From positions 131,422 through 195,421 of the forward strand of contig CAZCOG010000004.1 in assembly GCA_964500445.1 (NCBI GenBank): a DNA stretch of 64,000 bases, read 5' to 3'. This DNA is from Persicitalea sp964500445. Lineage in GTDB: Bacteria; Bacteroidota; Bacteroidia; Cytophagales; Spirosomataceae. The notes beneath the pieces are model-generated. The model worked only from the letters and a program-made list of their open reading frames with translations. It did no database searches and was not told the origin of the DNA. Positions 9,030-18,221 of this stretch are shown here, in pieces. Every line of letters starts with the position of its first letter. Position 1 is the first letter of the stretch. Position numbers and translations under genes: made by a program.

Positions 9030-9728
9030 TCATTTTAAGTACTTATTGATTTTCTCGATATCCGCGTTGATTTGATCTACCATACTTTGGTAGGTCAGGT
9101 CGAAACTGGCGCGGCTGCTATTTATTTTTTCAGTTTGCTCAAGTACTTCATCATTTATTTTTTCCAGACGGTCGTTGTTGGCATCGATCTTTTTTTGGAG
9201 GTCCAGAATTTGCTGGGTGTAGCTCTTGTTGTTATCCTCCAACTTTTTTGATTCCTGCTTCAGGCTCCCGATTCGATCGTCGATCGCACTTTCCACATCC
9301 TTTAAAAAACTCTCCCGGTCTTTATTCAGGACGTTCCCGTAGTGGTTGGCGGAGGTAGTAAGCACCGAGGTATCGGTGACTCCCGAAGCCATGGCCTTGA
9401 AGCTGGCCCAGGACGCCTGAAACTGCTTTTCTTCGTTCAATCCCAACCCTTCCATACTTTTCAGTGCCTGCTTGAATTCAAAGTAGTCAGGTCCGGGAAG
9501 GTTGGCTTTCTCCAATAATTCGGCAAAATGCTCTACAAACTTGTGGTCTACTTCGATATTTGAAGGTATAGGAGCTATGTCTGTCCTTTCAGTTTGCACG
9601 GGTTGGGGAGAATTCGATTCAACCGATTGACCAGTTGGCTTCGGGTTGGAGTCAGCAGGCTTTCCCTCAGGATCTTTGATAAAAAAGCTTAAAAGCTTAC
9701 TTCCCAAGCTTTTCTCACTTTCGGCCAT
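9030..9728 (-). CDS. Soluble coiled-coil protein, first gene of the three-gene module
   Basis: Family not recognised. The 232-residue protein has no signal peptide or membrane segment. Residues 1-18 (MAESEKSLGSKLLSFFIKD) form an amphipathic helix that might touch membranes. Residues 20-60 are Pro/Ser/Gln-rich and probably disordered. About 65-125 is a compact helical domain (HKFVEHFAELLEKANLPGP), and 135-232 is a coiled coil rich in Lys, Glu, Asn and Ile heptads (ILDLQKKIDANNDRLEKI). ATG at 9728 opens the run of minus-strand genes toward the membrane coiled-coil gene, so its promoter should lie in the 243-base spacer shared with the divergent isomerase gene. An adaptor or scaffold role is inferred. 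Confidence 0.6.
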   Translation of the reverse strand: MAESEKSLGSKLLSFFIKDPEGKPADSNPKPTGQSVESNSPQPVQTERTDIAPIPSNIEVDHKFVEHFAELLEKANLPGPDYFEFKQALKSMEGLGLNEEKQFQASWASFKAMASGVTDTSVLTTSANHYGNVLNKDRESFLKDVESAIDDRIGSLKQESKKLEDNNKSYTQQILDLQKKIDANNDRLEKINDEVLEQTEKINSSRASFDLTYQSMVDQINADIEKINKYLK

Positions 9729-9904
9729 AGTATTGCGGATTTAGGTAGATGCGCCTTTAATTTTACCTGTCAATATTACAAAACACCCGGCGTTTTTGTA
9801 CTATCGGATTAGGACGAGCGGTGTAGGGCTTGGATGACGCCTTGAAAAAATTGGACGACAAATTGTCTTAAATCTCGGATCAATAAGTTTTCATTTTTAT
9901 CTTA

Positions 9905-9913
9905 CCGATTCGG
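9905..9913. promoter_or_regulatory. Small palindrome CCGATTCGG in divergent spacer
   Basis: The 243-base spacer between divergent genes (9729-9971) holds the dyad CCGATTCGG and a repeated ACCGAT (9904-9909 and 9917-9922). It could be an operator for either gene. No consensus promoter was found in the spacer. Confidence 0.25.
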
Positions 9914-9971
9914 ATAACCGATGCATTTTACCGAGATTACTTTCAATTTGCCATAAAATAAACAGAAGAAA

Positions 9972-10892
9972 ATGCTGAAATTAGGATTTAACAGCGCCAT
10001 TCTTGCCGATTTTAATCTTGAACACACCGTAAATTTTGCGGCTCAACATGGGTTTGGCTGCGTAGAAGTAATGTGCTGGCCCCGCGACAACGACGATTCT
10101 CGTCGATACGCAGGCGTGTCGCATATCGACATTAACAATCTGGATGAGAAAAAAATAAGTGATATTCACTACACACTTCGCAGTGCCAATGTCAGTATTT
10201 CGGCCTTGGGGTACTACCCCAACCCGCTTGATCCTGATCAAAGTAAGTCCGCTCCCGGTATAGAGCATATCAAGGAATTGATTCGCGCGGCTGCCAAGTT
10301 GAATGTACCGGTAATCACGACATTCATTGGCCGCGATCCGGCTAAAAACATTGCCGATAACCTAAAACTCTTTGCCGACGTCTGGCCCGGCATTGTAAAG
10401 GTGGCGGAGGAAAACAACATTAAAATTGCGATCGAGAACTGCCCGATGTTCTTTACCAATGATGAGTGGCCTGGTGGTAAAAACCTGGCTATCAGCCCGG
10501 CCGTCTGGACAAAAATGTTTGAAATTATTCCCAGCCGCTGCTTTGGCCTCAACTATGACCCCTCGCACATGGTGTGGCAGATGATGGATGAAGTGAAGCC
10601 GATTTATCAGTTTAAAGAACGTCTGCACCATATACATTTGAAAGACGTCCGGGTTTATAAAGACAAACTGGATCAGGTCGGCATTCTGGCTAACCCGCTG
10701 GAATACCACTCCCCGAAACTCCCCGGTCTGGGCGACGTTGATTGGCGCGGCTTCTTTGCTGCCCTTACTGATGTACGTTACCGAGGCCCGGTCGTCATTG
10801 AGGTAGAAGATAAAGCCTACGAAGCCAATATAACGGATGTAAAATCGGCCATTCTTACAAGTCGGAACTACATAACCCAGTTTTTGGGATAA
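9972..10892 (+). CDS. Sugar phosphate isomerase/epimerase (xylose-isomerase-like TIM barrel)
   Basis: The 306-residue protein belongs to the AP-endonuclease-2/xylose isomerase-like superfamily, whose members epimerise or isomerise sugars and inositols with a divalent metal. The metal ligands are visible in order: Glu in IAIENCPMFF (about 158), Asp and His in GLNYDPSHMVW (about 195-198), His in LHHIHLKDV and Glu in VVIEVED near the C-terminus. There is no signal peptide, so it acts in the cytosol. It is a single transcription unit on the plus strand, divergent from the coiled-coil module. The substrate cannot be told from sequence. Confidence 0.88.
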   Translation: MLKLGFNSAILADFNLEHTVNFAAQHGFGCVEVMCWPRDNDDSRRYAGVSHIDINNLDEKKISDIHYTLRSANVSISALGYYPNPLDPDQSKSAPGIEHIKELIRAAAKLNVPVITTFIGRDPAKNIADNLKLFADVWPGIVKVAEENNIKIAIENCPMFFTNDEWPGGKNLAISPAVWTKMFEIIPSRCFGLNYDPSHMVWQMMDEVKPIYQFKERLHHIHLKDVRVYKDKLDQVGILANPLEYHSPKLPGLGDVDWRGFFAALTDVRYRGPVVIEVEDKAYEANITDVKSAILTSRNYITQFLG

Positions 10893-10896
10893 AAAA

Positions 10897-10920
10897 AGCC
10901 CGGCCATTGCTGGCCGGGCT
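10897..10920 (-). terminator. Rho-independent terminator
   Basis: Perfect 9-base arms AGCCCGGCC and GGCCGGGCT flank a 6-base loop. The T-run follows on the minus strand, so it mainly ends the secreted-protein gene at 10940-11359; it may also stop plus-strand transcription from the isomerase gene. Confidence 0.88.
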
Positions 10921-10939
10921 ACAAAAAAGTTCCTTTGAT

Positions 10940-11359
10940 TCAATCAACCCTATCGGAATTATTGGTACTTTGGGAGGGTTGAGTAACGGCTACTCTGGTT
11001 TCAGAAGTACTACCTTTGGCACTGCCTGTATCGTGCAGCTTATAGTGGTGAGGTGAATCCAGCGGGTTAAGGTTGAAGTCTTTACCCACCTGGGTGGCAC
11101 CCAAGACAACTGTGGCCGGACGGTTGGCATACTTGGGCGTATGGCTGAATCGATTGCCGATCCGTGAGGGTAGGATAAAATTCACCTGGCTATTGCTAGA
11201 TTCTACTTCCGCTCTTTTGGCCATGCGAGCCTTGTGCGGTTGCTTATAATTATGGATAGATATGCCAGGATCGACATTCACATTTTTCTGAGCGTGGACA
11301 CTGCCCCCAATGAGAAGCAGGGCTGCCCCAAATAAAGTACTTGCGATTTGCTTTTTCAT
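10940..11359 (-). CDS. Secreted hypothetical protein
   Basis: Not recognised. The 139-residue product starts with a standard Sec signal peptide (MKKQIASTLFGAALLLIGGS, cleavage after VHAQ near residue 24). The mature part is polar, rich in Asn, Ser, His and Thr, with no cysteine and no obvious repeat or membrane segment. It probably resides in the periplasm or is exported. It is followed 20 bases later by a strong terminator and preceded by a 272-base AT-rich spacer. It appears to be transcribed alone. Confidence 0.6.
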   Translation of the reverse strand: MKKQIASTLFGAALLLIGGSVHAQKNVNVDPGISIHNYKQPHKARMAKRAEVESSNSQVNFILPSRIGNRFSHTPKYANRPATVVLGATQVGKDFNLNPLDSPHHYKLHDTGSAKGSTSETRVAVTQPSQSTNNSDRVD

Positions 11360-11631
11360 AGTATATTTTAGCTAGTTCGGTTTTCGTTTGACAGAATATT
11401 TTAACATTTATAGTAAAATAGTACTGCATTTCAGTAGTTAAAACGCTTCGTCAAATAAAAAAGTTTATATATAACGACCTGAATTATTGATAGTTAGTAG
11501 CAACTATCCTTTTAAAATTCCGTCTTCCAGGGTTTTGTAGTTATTTTTAACTATAAGGTTTATAAAAGACAAAATGTTTTTTCGCCTTTCTTCTATTTTT
11601 CCAACCTATCTTTTTTCATCCTTTTCTTTTT
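11360..11631. other. AT-rich divergent spacer
   Basis: The spacer of 272 bases between a minus-strand secreted-protein gene and the plus-strand GH113-like gene is strongly AT-rich. It must hold both promoters, but I find no exact TTG-N17-23-TANNTTTG match. Confidence 0.5.
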
Positions 11632-12690
11632 ATGTCAACCAAAAAATCACGCAGATTTGAGGCTCTCACTGCCTGTTTGATTGCTTTGCTGGCGGGGCTT
11701 ACGATGATTTCTTGCTCGAATTTGGGCAAGAAGCAGTATACGTATACAGGAGAAAAGTTGAAAGGCGTGGCCTTCGTGGCTCCGCGCGATTCTCTGGCAG
11801 ATACAACGTATCAGCCTGTCAAGAGAATCAACGCAGGATGGGTGGCACTGATGCCTTATGGCTTCACCCGTGAAGGCACGGCAGAATTTGTGTATAGTAA
11901 TAATAATGACTGGAAATGGTGGGGCGAGTCGCCCCGTGGTGTCGCACACTGCGTTCAAATGGCCCATGCCCAAGGTTTGAAAGTGATGCTTAAGCCGCAC
12001 ATGTGGGCGGGTCGGGGTACTTTTACCGGTCACTTTGAGCTGGCGACCGAAGCGGAATGGCAAACTTTTGAGAAAGGGTTCGGGGAATACCTGCTCGAAT
12101 TTGCCCGTGTTGCTGACAGTACGAATGTAGATTTGTACTGTATCGCCACTGAGATGCATACCTTCGTAAAAAAGCGCCCTCAGTTTTGGTTTCAGATCAT
12201 TCGCGACATTAAAAAAATATACAAAGGAAAACTAACCTACGCTGAAAACTGGGATATGTATGAGGCAGTGCCCTTTTGGAACGAACTGGATTTTGTGGGA
12301 GTCGATGCCTATTTTCCACTCTCGGACGCGCAATCGCCTGACCTCGGCACACTAAAAAACGGCTGGAAACCTCATCTTAGAGCTCTGGAAAAATTTTCGA
12401 CAAAAGTTCAGAAACCAATTCTTTTCACCGAATTTGGCTATATGAGTAGTGATTTTGCGGCCCGGCGTCCGTGGGAAACTGATCGAGACCGACCCGAAAA
12501 TGAGCCATTACAAGCCAGAACATACGAGGCCTTTTTTGAAGAAGTGTGGCAGAAAGAGTGGATGGCCGGCGGGTTTGTCTGGAAGTGGTTTCCTGATTTA
12601 AGAAAGGGAGAACGGGCCAGAGATCCTTTTTCTCCGCAAAACAAAGCGGCCGAGCAGGTACTTGGAAAATATTTCCGAAAGGATTTATGA
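11632..12690 (+). CDS. GH113-like glycoside hydrolase, lipoprotein
   Basis: The 352-residue protein is a TIM-barrel hydrolase resembling GH113 beta-mannanases, which cut mannan-type polysaccharides or oligosaccharides. A lipoprotein signal ends in LAGLTMISC (Cys near residue 28), so it is anchored to a membrane facing the periplasm or the cell surface. The likely acid/base is Glu in CIATEMHTF (about 168) and the nucleophile Glu in LFTEFGYMS (about 268). Aromatic-rich subsites (NDWKWWGES, KPHMWAGRG) fit sugar binding. ATG at 11632 gives a complete signal peptide. It is convergent with the exonuclease gene, only 14 bases away. The exact substrate is not proven. Confidence 0.8.
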   Translation: MSTKKSRRFEALTACLIALLAGLTMISCSNLGKKQYTYTGEKLKGVAFVAPRDSLADTTYQPVKRINAGWVALMPYGFTREGTAEFVYSNNNDWKWWGESPRGVAHCVQMAHAQGLKVMLKPHMWAGRGTFTGHFELATEAEWQTFEKGFGEYLLEFARVADSTNVDLYCIATEMHTFVKKRPQFWFQIIRDIKKIYKGKLTYAENWDMYEAVPFWNELDFVGVDAYFPLSDAQSPDLGTLKNGWKPHLRALEKFSTKVQKPILFTEFGYMSSDFAARRPWETDRDRPENEPLQARTYEAFFEEVWQKEWMAGGFVWKWFPDLRKGERARDPFSPQNKAAEQVLGKYFRKDL

Positions 12691-12704
12691 CCTTATAATC
12701 AATT

Positions 12705-13286
12705 CTAAACTTTCAAATTATCCAAACGGGCGAAGATCTCCTTTAAACATTGAGCCGTCAGTTGGGCATCTTCCAGGGCATTGTGGGTTTCTTCTTCGCG
12801 CTCAAAACCAAAGTACCCCGAAACTGCGCCCAAACTAAGAGAACGGGGTACTTTTTGTCCGTTCTTTTCCAAAATCATGAAATAAAGGTAAGAAACGGTA
12901 TGCAAGTCCAGCATCTTGTTGGAATAGGGCCATCTCATTTTCTCGTTTGAGTAAGCGAAACGAAGAAAATTGATGTCATATATTACACTTTGGCCGCAAA
13001 TGACCGTTTGGTGAAGAGGAGCGCCGTGTGTTCTGGACTTGATCCATTGCTCGAATTCCGGGATAACATCGTAAATCATCGGCGCATCTTCCAGTTCGTC
13101 CAGCGAAAGACCGTGTACTTCCTCCGCGCTGGCCGTAAAGGCTTCCACATTCTCGGGATATACGTTGGTCAGATAAGTACCCAGAGTGTTCCAGTCATCA
13201 TCAAATAGTTCAGCTCCGAGTTGAATAATCTCGTTCCATCCCGGATCCGGGCCGGACATCTCAATGTCCATCACTAAAAAAGGCAT
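12705..13286 (-). CDS. DEDDh 3'-5' exonuclease (DnaQ/oligoribonuclease-like)
   Basis: The 193-residue protein has the DEDDh exonuclease core: Asp and Glu in LVMDIEMSGPD (residues 7 and 9), Asp in GQSVIYDINFLRF (about 107), and His and Asp in THNALEDAQLTA (about 167-172). Such enzymes remove nucleotides from 3' ends of RNA or DNA. It is about the size of oligoribonuclease, but the first motif and the DPGWNEIIQLGA run differ enough that I prefer the general name. No signal peptide is present. It lies 48 bases downstream of the TPR gene on the same strand and may be cotranscribed with it. Confidence 0.85.
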   Translation of the reverse strand: MPFLVMDIEMSGPDPGWNEIIQLGAELFDDDWNTLGTYLTNVYPENVEAFTASAEEVHGLSLDELEDAPMIYDVIPEFEQWIKSRTHGAPLHQTVICGQSVIYDINFLRFAYSNEKMRWPYSNKMLDLHTVSYLYFMILEKNGQKVPRSLSLGAVSGYFGFEREEETHNALEDAQLTAQCLKEIFARLDNLKV

Positions 13287-13334
13287 CGGAATACTTTTGC
13301 AGCCTGAATGGCTGAATGAAAAACAATGGGAGTG

Positions 13335-14741
13335 CTAATTTTTCTGGCGGTACTGCTCAATAATCCGGTACAATGCCTTTTGTTTTTCTAATTCGGGAAA
13401 GAAATCAAACAATTGGACGTGGGCATCATAATTAAGCGTCAAGGCAATTTCAAGATTGAGAAGTGCCTCGCGGTATTCCCCGCCGTGAATCAAATAAACA
13501 CAAAGACGATAATACAGATCGGCATCTTCGGGAATTTCGTCAACAGCGGCAGAAAGCAGGTCACAGGCACGTGAGTAGTTTCCCTGATCGAACAGCACGA
13601 GCGACCATTTTAGCCATACTTCCGGGTCACCGGGTTCGATTTCCGCCGATTTCTCGAAGGCTTCAAAGGCAGAAACCACATTACCGAGCCGATACTCTGT
13701 TTCAGCTAGTGCCAGCCAATAATCCGGATTAAGTTCTGTGATTTTGATTGCCCTCCGAAGAAACCCAACAGCTTCGTGCCAACGGTTCATTTCGCTCATG
13801 CAGATACCCAGGCCGTACCAACCATCGTCCCACTCGCTATCGAGTTTGACTGCGTCACGATAATGACTGGCCGCCGTTTCAAACTGACCCAGCCTTTCGT
13901 AGCAAGCCCCCAGACAACAGCACGTTTCGGGTTGCTTTCCTTCCAGTTCGATCGCCTTATGGTAATTAAATTTTGCGCTTTCGAAGTCCTCCGTGTTCAT
14001 GAAGGAGTTGGCCATATTGAAATAAGCCGAAGCAAAATCTTCCTTCACCAGCGTGGCATACTCATAAGCCTGAATCGATTCCTCAAAACGTTCCAGTTTG
14101 CTATAAGCAGTTCCCAGATTGTACCAGGCGTGGTGCGAATAAGGGTCACGATCAACCAAACTTTGGTAATAATCAAGATGACTTTCGAGCTGAGACAACA
14201 TATCCAGACAATGCGCCAACTCGTAAAAAGCGTACTCATTGTCGAGATTCAAAGCGATAGATTTTTTATAACTGTCAACCGCTTCCTCAAACTTACCCCA
14301 ATTCTGGTAGGTCTGCCCGATCTGGTAGTATATCTCATCTGTTTCGTCAGCGGTATCCAGCATCCCTTCCAGAATACGAAGCGACTGCTCGAAATCTCCC
14401 ATCAAATTAAAAACGGCGCCTTGCATGAAAAGCACTTCGGTGTCGCCGGGGTGAAAGAGGGCGGCTTTTTCCAATAATTCTAGGGCCGATTCATAATCGG
14501 CACGATTGGCGTACAGCTGGGACTTGCTCAACATTAATTCAAGCGAGTAGGGATAATTTTCTAAACCCAGATTACACGCTTTGATAGCTTTATCCCACTC
14601 GCCCTTATCCAGATAATGCTCAGCAACCTGCTCGTAAGCGTCCAAATCGAAGAACTCCAGCTCATCGGTCTGCAGCATTCGTTCGAAGCGGCGGAGTGTT
14701 TCCTTCATGTAGTTTTTTCTTTCGTCAAAATCCTGTTCCAT
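13335..14741 (-). CDS. Tetratricopeptide repeat protein
   Basis: The 468-residue protein consists almost wholly of TPR units, about eleven 34-residue helical pairs beginning near residue 50 (examples: YYQIGQTYQNWGKFEEAVDSY, split here as YYQIGQTYQN and WGKFEEAVDSY; YNLGTAYSKLERFEESIQAY). There is no signal peptide or membrane segment, so it is a cytosolic scaffold for protein-protein contacts. The N-terminus (EQDFDERKNYMKETLRRFE) is acidic and helical. It sits between the NAD-dependent epimerase-like gene (85 bases upstream) and the DEDDh exonuclease (48 bases downstream). Its partner is unknown. Confidence 0.88.
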   Translation of the reverse strand: MEQDFDERKNYMKETLRRFERMLQTDELEFFDLDAYEQVAEHYLDKGEWDKAIKACNLGLENYPYSLELMLSKSQLYANRADYESALELLEKAALFHPGDTEVLFMQGAVFNLMGDFEQSLRILEGMLDTADETDEIYYQIGQTYQNWGKFEEAVDSYKKSIALNLDNEYAFYELAHCLDMLSQLESHLDYYQSLVDRDPYSHHAWYNLGTAYSKLERFEESIQAYEYATLVKEDFASAYFNMANSFMNTEDFESAKFNYHKAIELEGKQPETCCCLGACYERLGQFETAASHYRDAVKLDSEWDDGWYGLGICMSEMNRWHEAVGFLRRAIKITELNPDYWLALAETEYRLGNVVSAFEAFEKSAEIEPGDPEVWLKWSLVLFDQGNYSRACDLLSAAVDEIPEDADLYYRLCVYLIHGGEYREALLNLEIALTLNYDAHVQLFDFFPELEKQKALYRIIEQYRQKN

Positions 14742-14826
14742 TACACAGAAAGGGTTAAATCAGGCGATAAAAATGCCTATACGCCATTTTGATAGAAGAA
14801 AGTTAGTAATAAATCTCTTCCCTACC

Positions 14827-15825
14827 TCAATTTGAGGCCAAAAATCTTTCACATACCCGCTCAACTGTTTTATCAAGCGGCTGAAAATCAAAAGACAAGT
14901 CTTTTTTGATTTTAGTACTATCGTATTCGAAATGGTGCGCCGCCGATCGGGCCGTATCCTTGGTAATAAGTGGGCGGCTCCCGGTCACCCAGGAACGGAA
15001 TGCTTCTACGCGCCAAATGACGCCCGATAAGCGGGGTCCAACCTTAATATTTGGAGGTTTCCTGTCAAACTCCTTGGCAATAACGGAAAATAATTGCTTG
15101 TAGGTAGCCGAACCGGCACTCAATACGTATCGCTCATTTTCGATGTCTGACAATGTAAGCTTCACGACCACCTGGGCTATGTCGCGAACATCCACAAAAT
15201 TGACGGTACCTTCGGTATAAAACGGCTTTCCATCGTACACATACTTAAATAATTGGGTACTGCTCTTCTGCCAGTCACCTTCTCCCAAAATTAAAGACGG
15301 GTTTACAATAACCGCCGATAAGCCTTCCGCGATCCCGCGCCAAACTTCCAACTCCGCCAGGTACTTTGATTTGGCATACGCAGAATTATTGGGAGAATCG
15401 GTCCAGCGCTGAGTTTCGTCTATAACTATTGGTACGTCCTGCTCCATCTGCCGGGGATCAGGCCTGCCCAGGGCAGCAACGCTACTGACGTGGCAGAGTT
15501 TCCGAATACCTTTTTTCAGGCAGGCATTGACCACATTGGCCGTTCCTTCTACATTAACCTTATACATAGTAGACGTGTCACGCGGTACAAATGAAACTAC
15601 CGCTGCCGCGTGGATAACGTAATCTACCTTTTCCAGCGCTTTTTCTAAGGAAAGAACATCCAGGATATCGCCTTCCATCCATTGGATTCTCTCTTCCTGA
15701 CCACGCAATAACGAGCGGTCGGATCCGGCACGATGGAGTGCCAAAACGGTGTGTCCTTTGTCCAGAAAGCGGCGTGCCGTGGCACTTCCAACGAGTCCTG
15801 TCGCGCCAGTAATTAAGATTCGCAT
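14827..15825 (-). CDS. NAD(P)-dependent epimerase/reductase, extended SDR family
   Basis: The 332-residue protein is an extended short-chain dehydrogenase of the dihydroflavonol reductase/3-beta-HSD-like group. The Rossmann motif is ITGATGLVGSATARR (residues 5-19), and the catalytic pair is in NSAYAKSKYLAE (Tyr about 151, Lys about 155). HVSSVAALG and VNPSLILGEGDW match the group. It acts in the cytosol on a hydroxy or keto substrate, often a steroid-, flavonoid- or sugar-like compound; the substrate is unknown. ATG at 15825. It is divergent from the symporter gene. Confidence 0.87.
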   Translation of the reverse strand: MRILITGATGLVGSATARRFLDKGHTVLALHRAGSDRSLLRGQEERIQWMEGDILDVLSLEKALEKVDYVIHAAAVVSFVPRDTSTMYKVNVEGTANVVNACLKKGIRKLCHVSSVAALGRPDPRQMEQDVPIVIDETQRWTDSPNNSAYAKSKYLAELEVWRGIAEGLSAVIVNPSLILGEGDWQKSSTQLFKYVYDGKPFYTEGTVNFVDVRDIAQVVVKLTLSDIENERYVLSAGSATYKQLFSVIAKEFDRKPPNIKVGPRLSGVIWRVEAFRSWVTGSRPLITKDTARSAAHHFEYDSTKIKKDLSFDFQPLDKTVERVCERFLASN

Positions 15826-15988
15826 AAGAAAATTAACAGTCTCTCATATCGCAAAGTTCGGATATCATGTATCGCGAATTTAGGGGCTATTTTTGAAATC
15901 AGGGCGTTTATCTCGTTCTTTGGAGTAGGCAGCAAGCTCATTTTCATCCATCGCCAGCTTACCAGGTTAACCTACATTTAAGCCTTTC

Positions 15989-17263
15989 ATGAAAAAAATA
16001 TTTACCAACCTCACCTTCTGGGTACTGACCGCCATCACCATCGGCGCTTTGCTGGGTCACTTCCAGCCCGAAACCGCCCAGAAGATGCAGCCACTGGGCA
16101 AGGGATTCATTGATCTGGTCAAATTGTTCATTAATCCTATTATTTTCCTAACCATCTCCTTGGGGATCAGCGGAATGGGCGATTTAAAAAAGGTAGGCAA
16201 GGTAGGTGGAAAAGCCCTGCTCTACTTTGAGGTAGTTACGACCTTTGCGTTGGTAATTGGGGTCGCGGTAGCCTACCTGATCCGTCCCGGCGATGGCGTT
16301 GTGGCCGCCGGGATGACGGGCACTGGAGACATTTCCAAATTCCAGCAGGAAGCCGACAAGGGATTCAGCTGGTGGGAGTTTTTGAAAAATAACCTGACGA
16401 TTCAGGTCCTGATTTTTTCGATTCTCTTCGGCATATTTCTCAGCAAGTTCAACGGCAAGCAACGCATTGTAAACGTATTAACCTACCTGTCCAAGTATGT
16501 CTTCAAGGCGCTGCATTTCGTGATGCTGTTCGCGCCCATTGGTGCCTTTGGCGGAATGGCCTTTACCATCGGCAAGTACGGCATCAAAACCCTGCTCCCG
16601 CTCGGCAAACTGATGCTGACGGTGTACCTGACGATGGCGCTCTTTATTTTTGTGGTGCTGTACCTGGTCCTGCGCTATTACAAAGTCAGCATTTTCAAGT
16701 ACCTCAACTACATCCGCGAAGAACTGCTGATTGTACTAGGTACCTCTTCTTCTGAGGCAGGGTTACCTTCCCTCATGGAAAAACTCGAACGCATGGGTTG
16801 CTCCAAACCAGTCGTCGGGCTAGTGGTACCCGCGGGCTATTCGTTCAACCTCGACGGTACCACAATCTACCTTTCAATGGCGACTATTTTCCTGGCGCAG
16901 GTCTACGGGGTTGAGCTGACGCTGGCCCAAATGTTCACGATCATCGGCATCCTGATGGTCACGTCCAAGGGCGCGGCGGGCGTCACGGGCAGCGGCTTTG
17001 TGGTGCTGGCCTCTACCCTTTCGGCCATCAGAGTGATACCCATCGAAGGCTTAGCTCTACTGCTGGGCGTGGACCGCTTCATGTCCGAGGCGCGGGCCAT
17101 TACTAACTTTATCGGCAACGGCGTGGCTACGATCTGGATTGCCAACAACGAAAACGATTTCGACCGGGCGAAGATGCACCACGCCTTCGGGCATCTGGAA
17201 GAAACGGAAGATATTGTGGAGGATAATTTGAGGTTTCTGACGGAGGAGAAAGATAACGGTTAA
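15989..17263 (+). CDS. Dicarboxylate/amino acid:cation symporter (DAACS/GltP-DctA family)
   Basis: The 424-residue inner-membrane protein takes up C4-dicarboxylates or acidic amino acids with Na+ or H+. It has about eight membrane segments and the re-entrant hairpins of the family: the serine-rich loop ELLIVLGTSSSEAGLPSLM (about 245-263), the NLDGTTIYLS motif in the second half, and TSKGAAGVTGSGFVVLA followed by DRFMSEARAITNFIGN. The aspartates and asparagines that bind the substrate amino group and sodium in this family are conserved. It is preceded by TATTTTTG (15888-15895), a possible -7 element, but without a TTG at the right distance. Confidence 0.95.
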   Translation: MKKIFTNLTFWVLTAITIGALLGHFQPETAQKMQPLGKGFIDLVKLFINPIIFLTISLGISGMGDLKKVGKVGGKALLYFEVVTTFALVIGVAVAYLIRPGDGVVAAGMTGTGDISKFQQEADKGFSWWEFLKNNLTIQVLIFSILFGIFLSKFNGKQRIVNVLTYLSKYVFKALHFVMLFAPIGAFGGMAFTIGKYGIKTLLPLGKLMLTVYLTMALFIFVVLYLVLRYYKVSIFKYLNYIREELLIVLGTSSSEAGLPSLMEKLERMGCSKPVVGLVVPAGYSFNLDGTTIYLSMATIFLAQVYGVELTLAQMFTIIGILMVTSKGAAGVTGSGFVVLASTLSAIRVIPIEGLALLLGVDRFMSEARAITNFIGNGVATIWIANNENDFDRAKMHHAFGHLEETEDIVEDNLRFLTEEKDNG

Positions 17264-17302
17264 AGGCTAGGGGTTTTCCTCTTCCGGTTCTCAACTTCAC
17301 TT

Positions 17303-17995
17303 TTAATAGATCACCTTATCATAGAGGCTCTGCCTGGAACCGCCATACCCATCAGAATCCAACCAAACTGCCCTTAACGTGAAGACATAGGACTCTGGCC
17401 TGCCCTTATCTTTCGGCTCCATATTGATTTTTATTCGCTCGGATTTCCCGGCCATTTTGATGGCTTCCACATTTCCATAAACCGGATAGCTGGAAGGATC
17501 CAAATGGCCTTCAAAACTCGCCGGATCAACGTTACTTATATATCCTAAAATGCTTTGTAAAGTTTCAGGAACTGCTACAATCGCTTTGGAGTGATCATTA
17601 TTCCAGTTCCACGAACCATATCTGTATGTCATGTTGTACACATAAAACTTTCCTGAACTTGTATAAGGTAGTGGTCCCCATACTCCCCCTCCATCACTTT
17701 GTCTTATTTTTCCATCAGAAAATTGAAAATTCACACTTGCAATGATAGCACCATGCCAATAAACTCCTAGTAGTGAATCATTTCTAGATTTATTTTCTGA
17801 AATATACTCCAATTCTTCCTTGCCTTTCATTCTGGTGATTTTTTCAATAACCCAGTATCTTCCAGGAGCACTCAATAGAGAATCAACCATTCGGTAGTCA
17901 ACCTTTCCTTCAGGTTCAGGCAGTGATCCTTCATTCTGGCAAGAAAAAGTACTGATTATCAATGCAGCGATTACGAACTTGAACAGAGATTTCAT
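17303..17995 (-). CDS. Hypothetical lipoprotein
   Basis: Not recognised. The 230-residue product has a lipoprotein signal (MKSLFKFVIAALIISTFSC, Cys at residue 19) and should be anchored in the outer membrane or inner membrane facing the periplasm. The mature part is rich in Tyr, Trp, Gly and Ser with beta-type alternation (GRYWVIEKITRM, GKFYVYNMTYRYGSW), which suggests a small beta-sandwich or lipocalin-like domain. The DNA is more AT-rich than the flanking symporter and GH43 genes. It stands alone on the minus strand, convergent with the symporter gene. Confidence 0.6.
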   Translation of the reverse strand: MKSLFKFVIAALIISTFSCQNEGSLPEPEGKVDYRMVDSLLSAPGRYWVIEKITRMKGKEELEYISENKSRNDSLLGVYWHGAIIASVNFQFSDGKIRQSDGGGVWGPLPYTSSGKFYVYNMTYRYGSWNWNNDHSKAIVAVPETLQSILGYISNVDPASFEGHLDPSSYPVYGNVEAIKMAGKSERIKINMEPKDKGRPESYVFTLRAVWLDSDGYGGSRQSLYDKVIY

Positions 17996-18186
17996 ACGAT
18001 GTTCTTCAAAGTGGATTTTGATGAATAAGAAACAAATCTATGCAATAGAATTTACATGGCCGTTCAAAGCAATATCGAATTCTAGGATTCACTCATAAAT
18101 TTAAAAAATCAACAGCGAGCTATTTTCATAATGTAAAGTACTTAATCCTCGTTAGCAGGTGGCTACGGGATTACGTACAATTGCCT

Positions 18187-18194
18187 TAACTTTG
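18187..18194 (+). promoter_or_regulatory. Possible -7 element for the GH43 gene (TAACTTTG)
   Basis: TAACTTTG fits TANNTTTG and lies 27 bases before the GH43 ATG. No TTG is found at the usual distance upstream, so this is only half a promoter. Confidence 0.35.
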
Positions 18195-18221
18195 GCTCGA
18201 TCTAAAAAATAGCTTTCTACC

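Noticed and set aside
13776..14477. 233-codon plus-strand frame within the TPR gene
   Set aside because: Its sequence is the complement of TPR repeats; no start signal or conserved motif.
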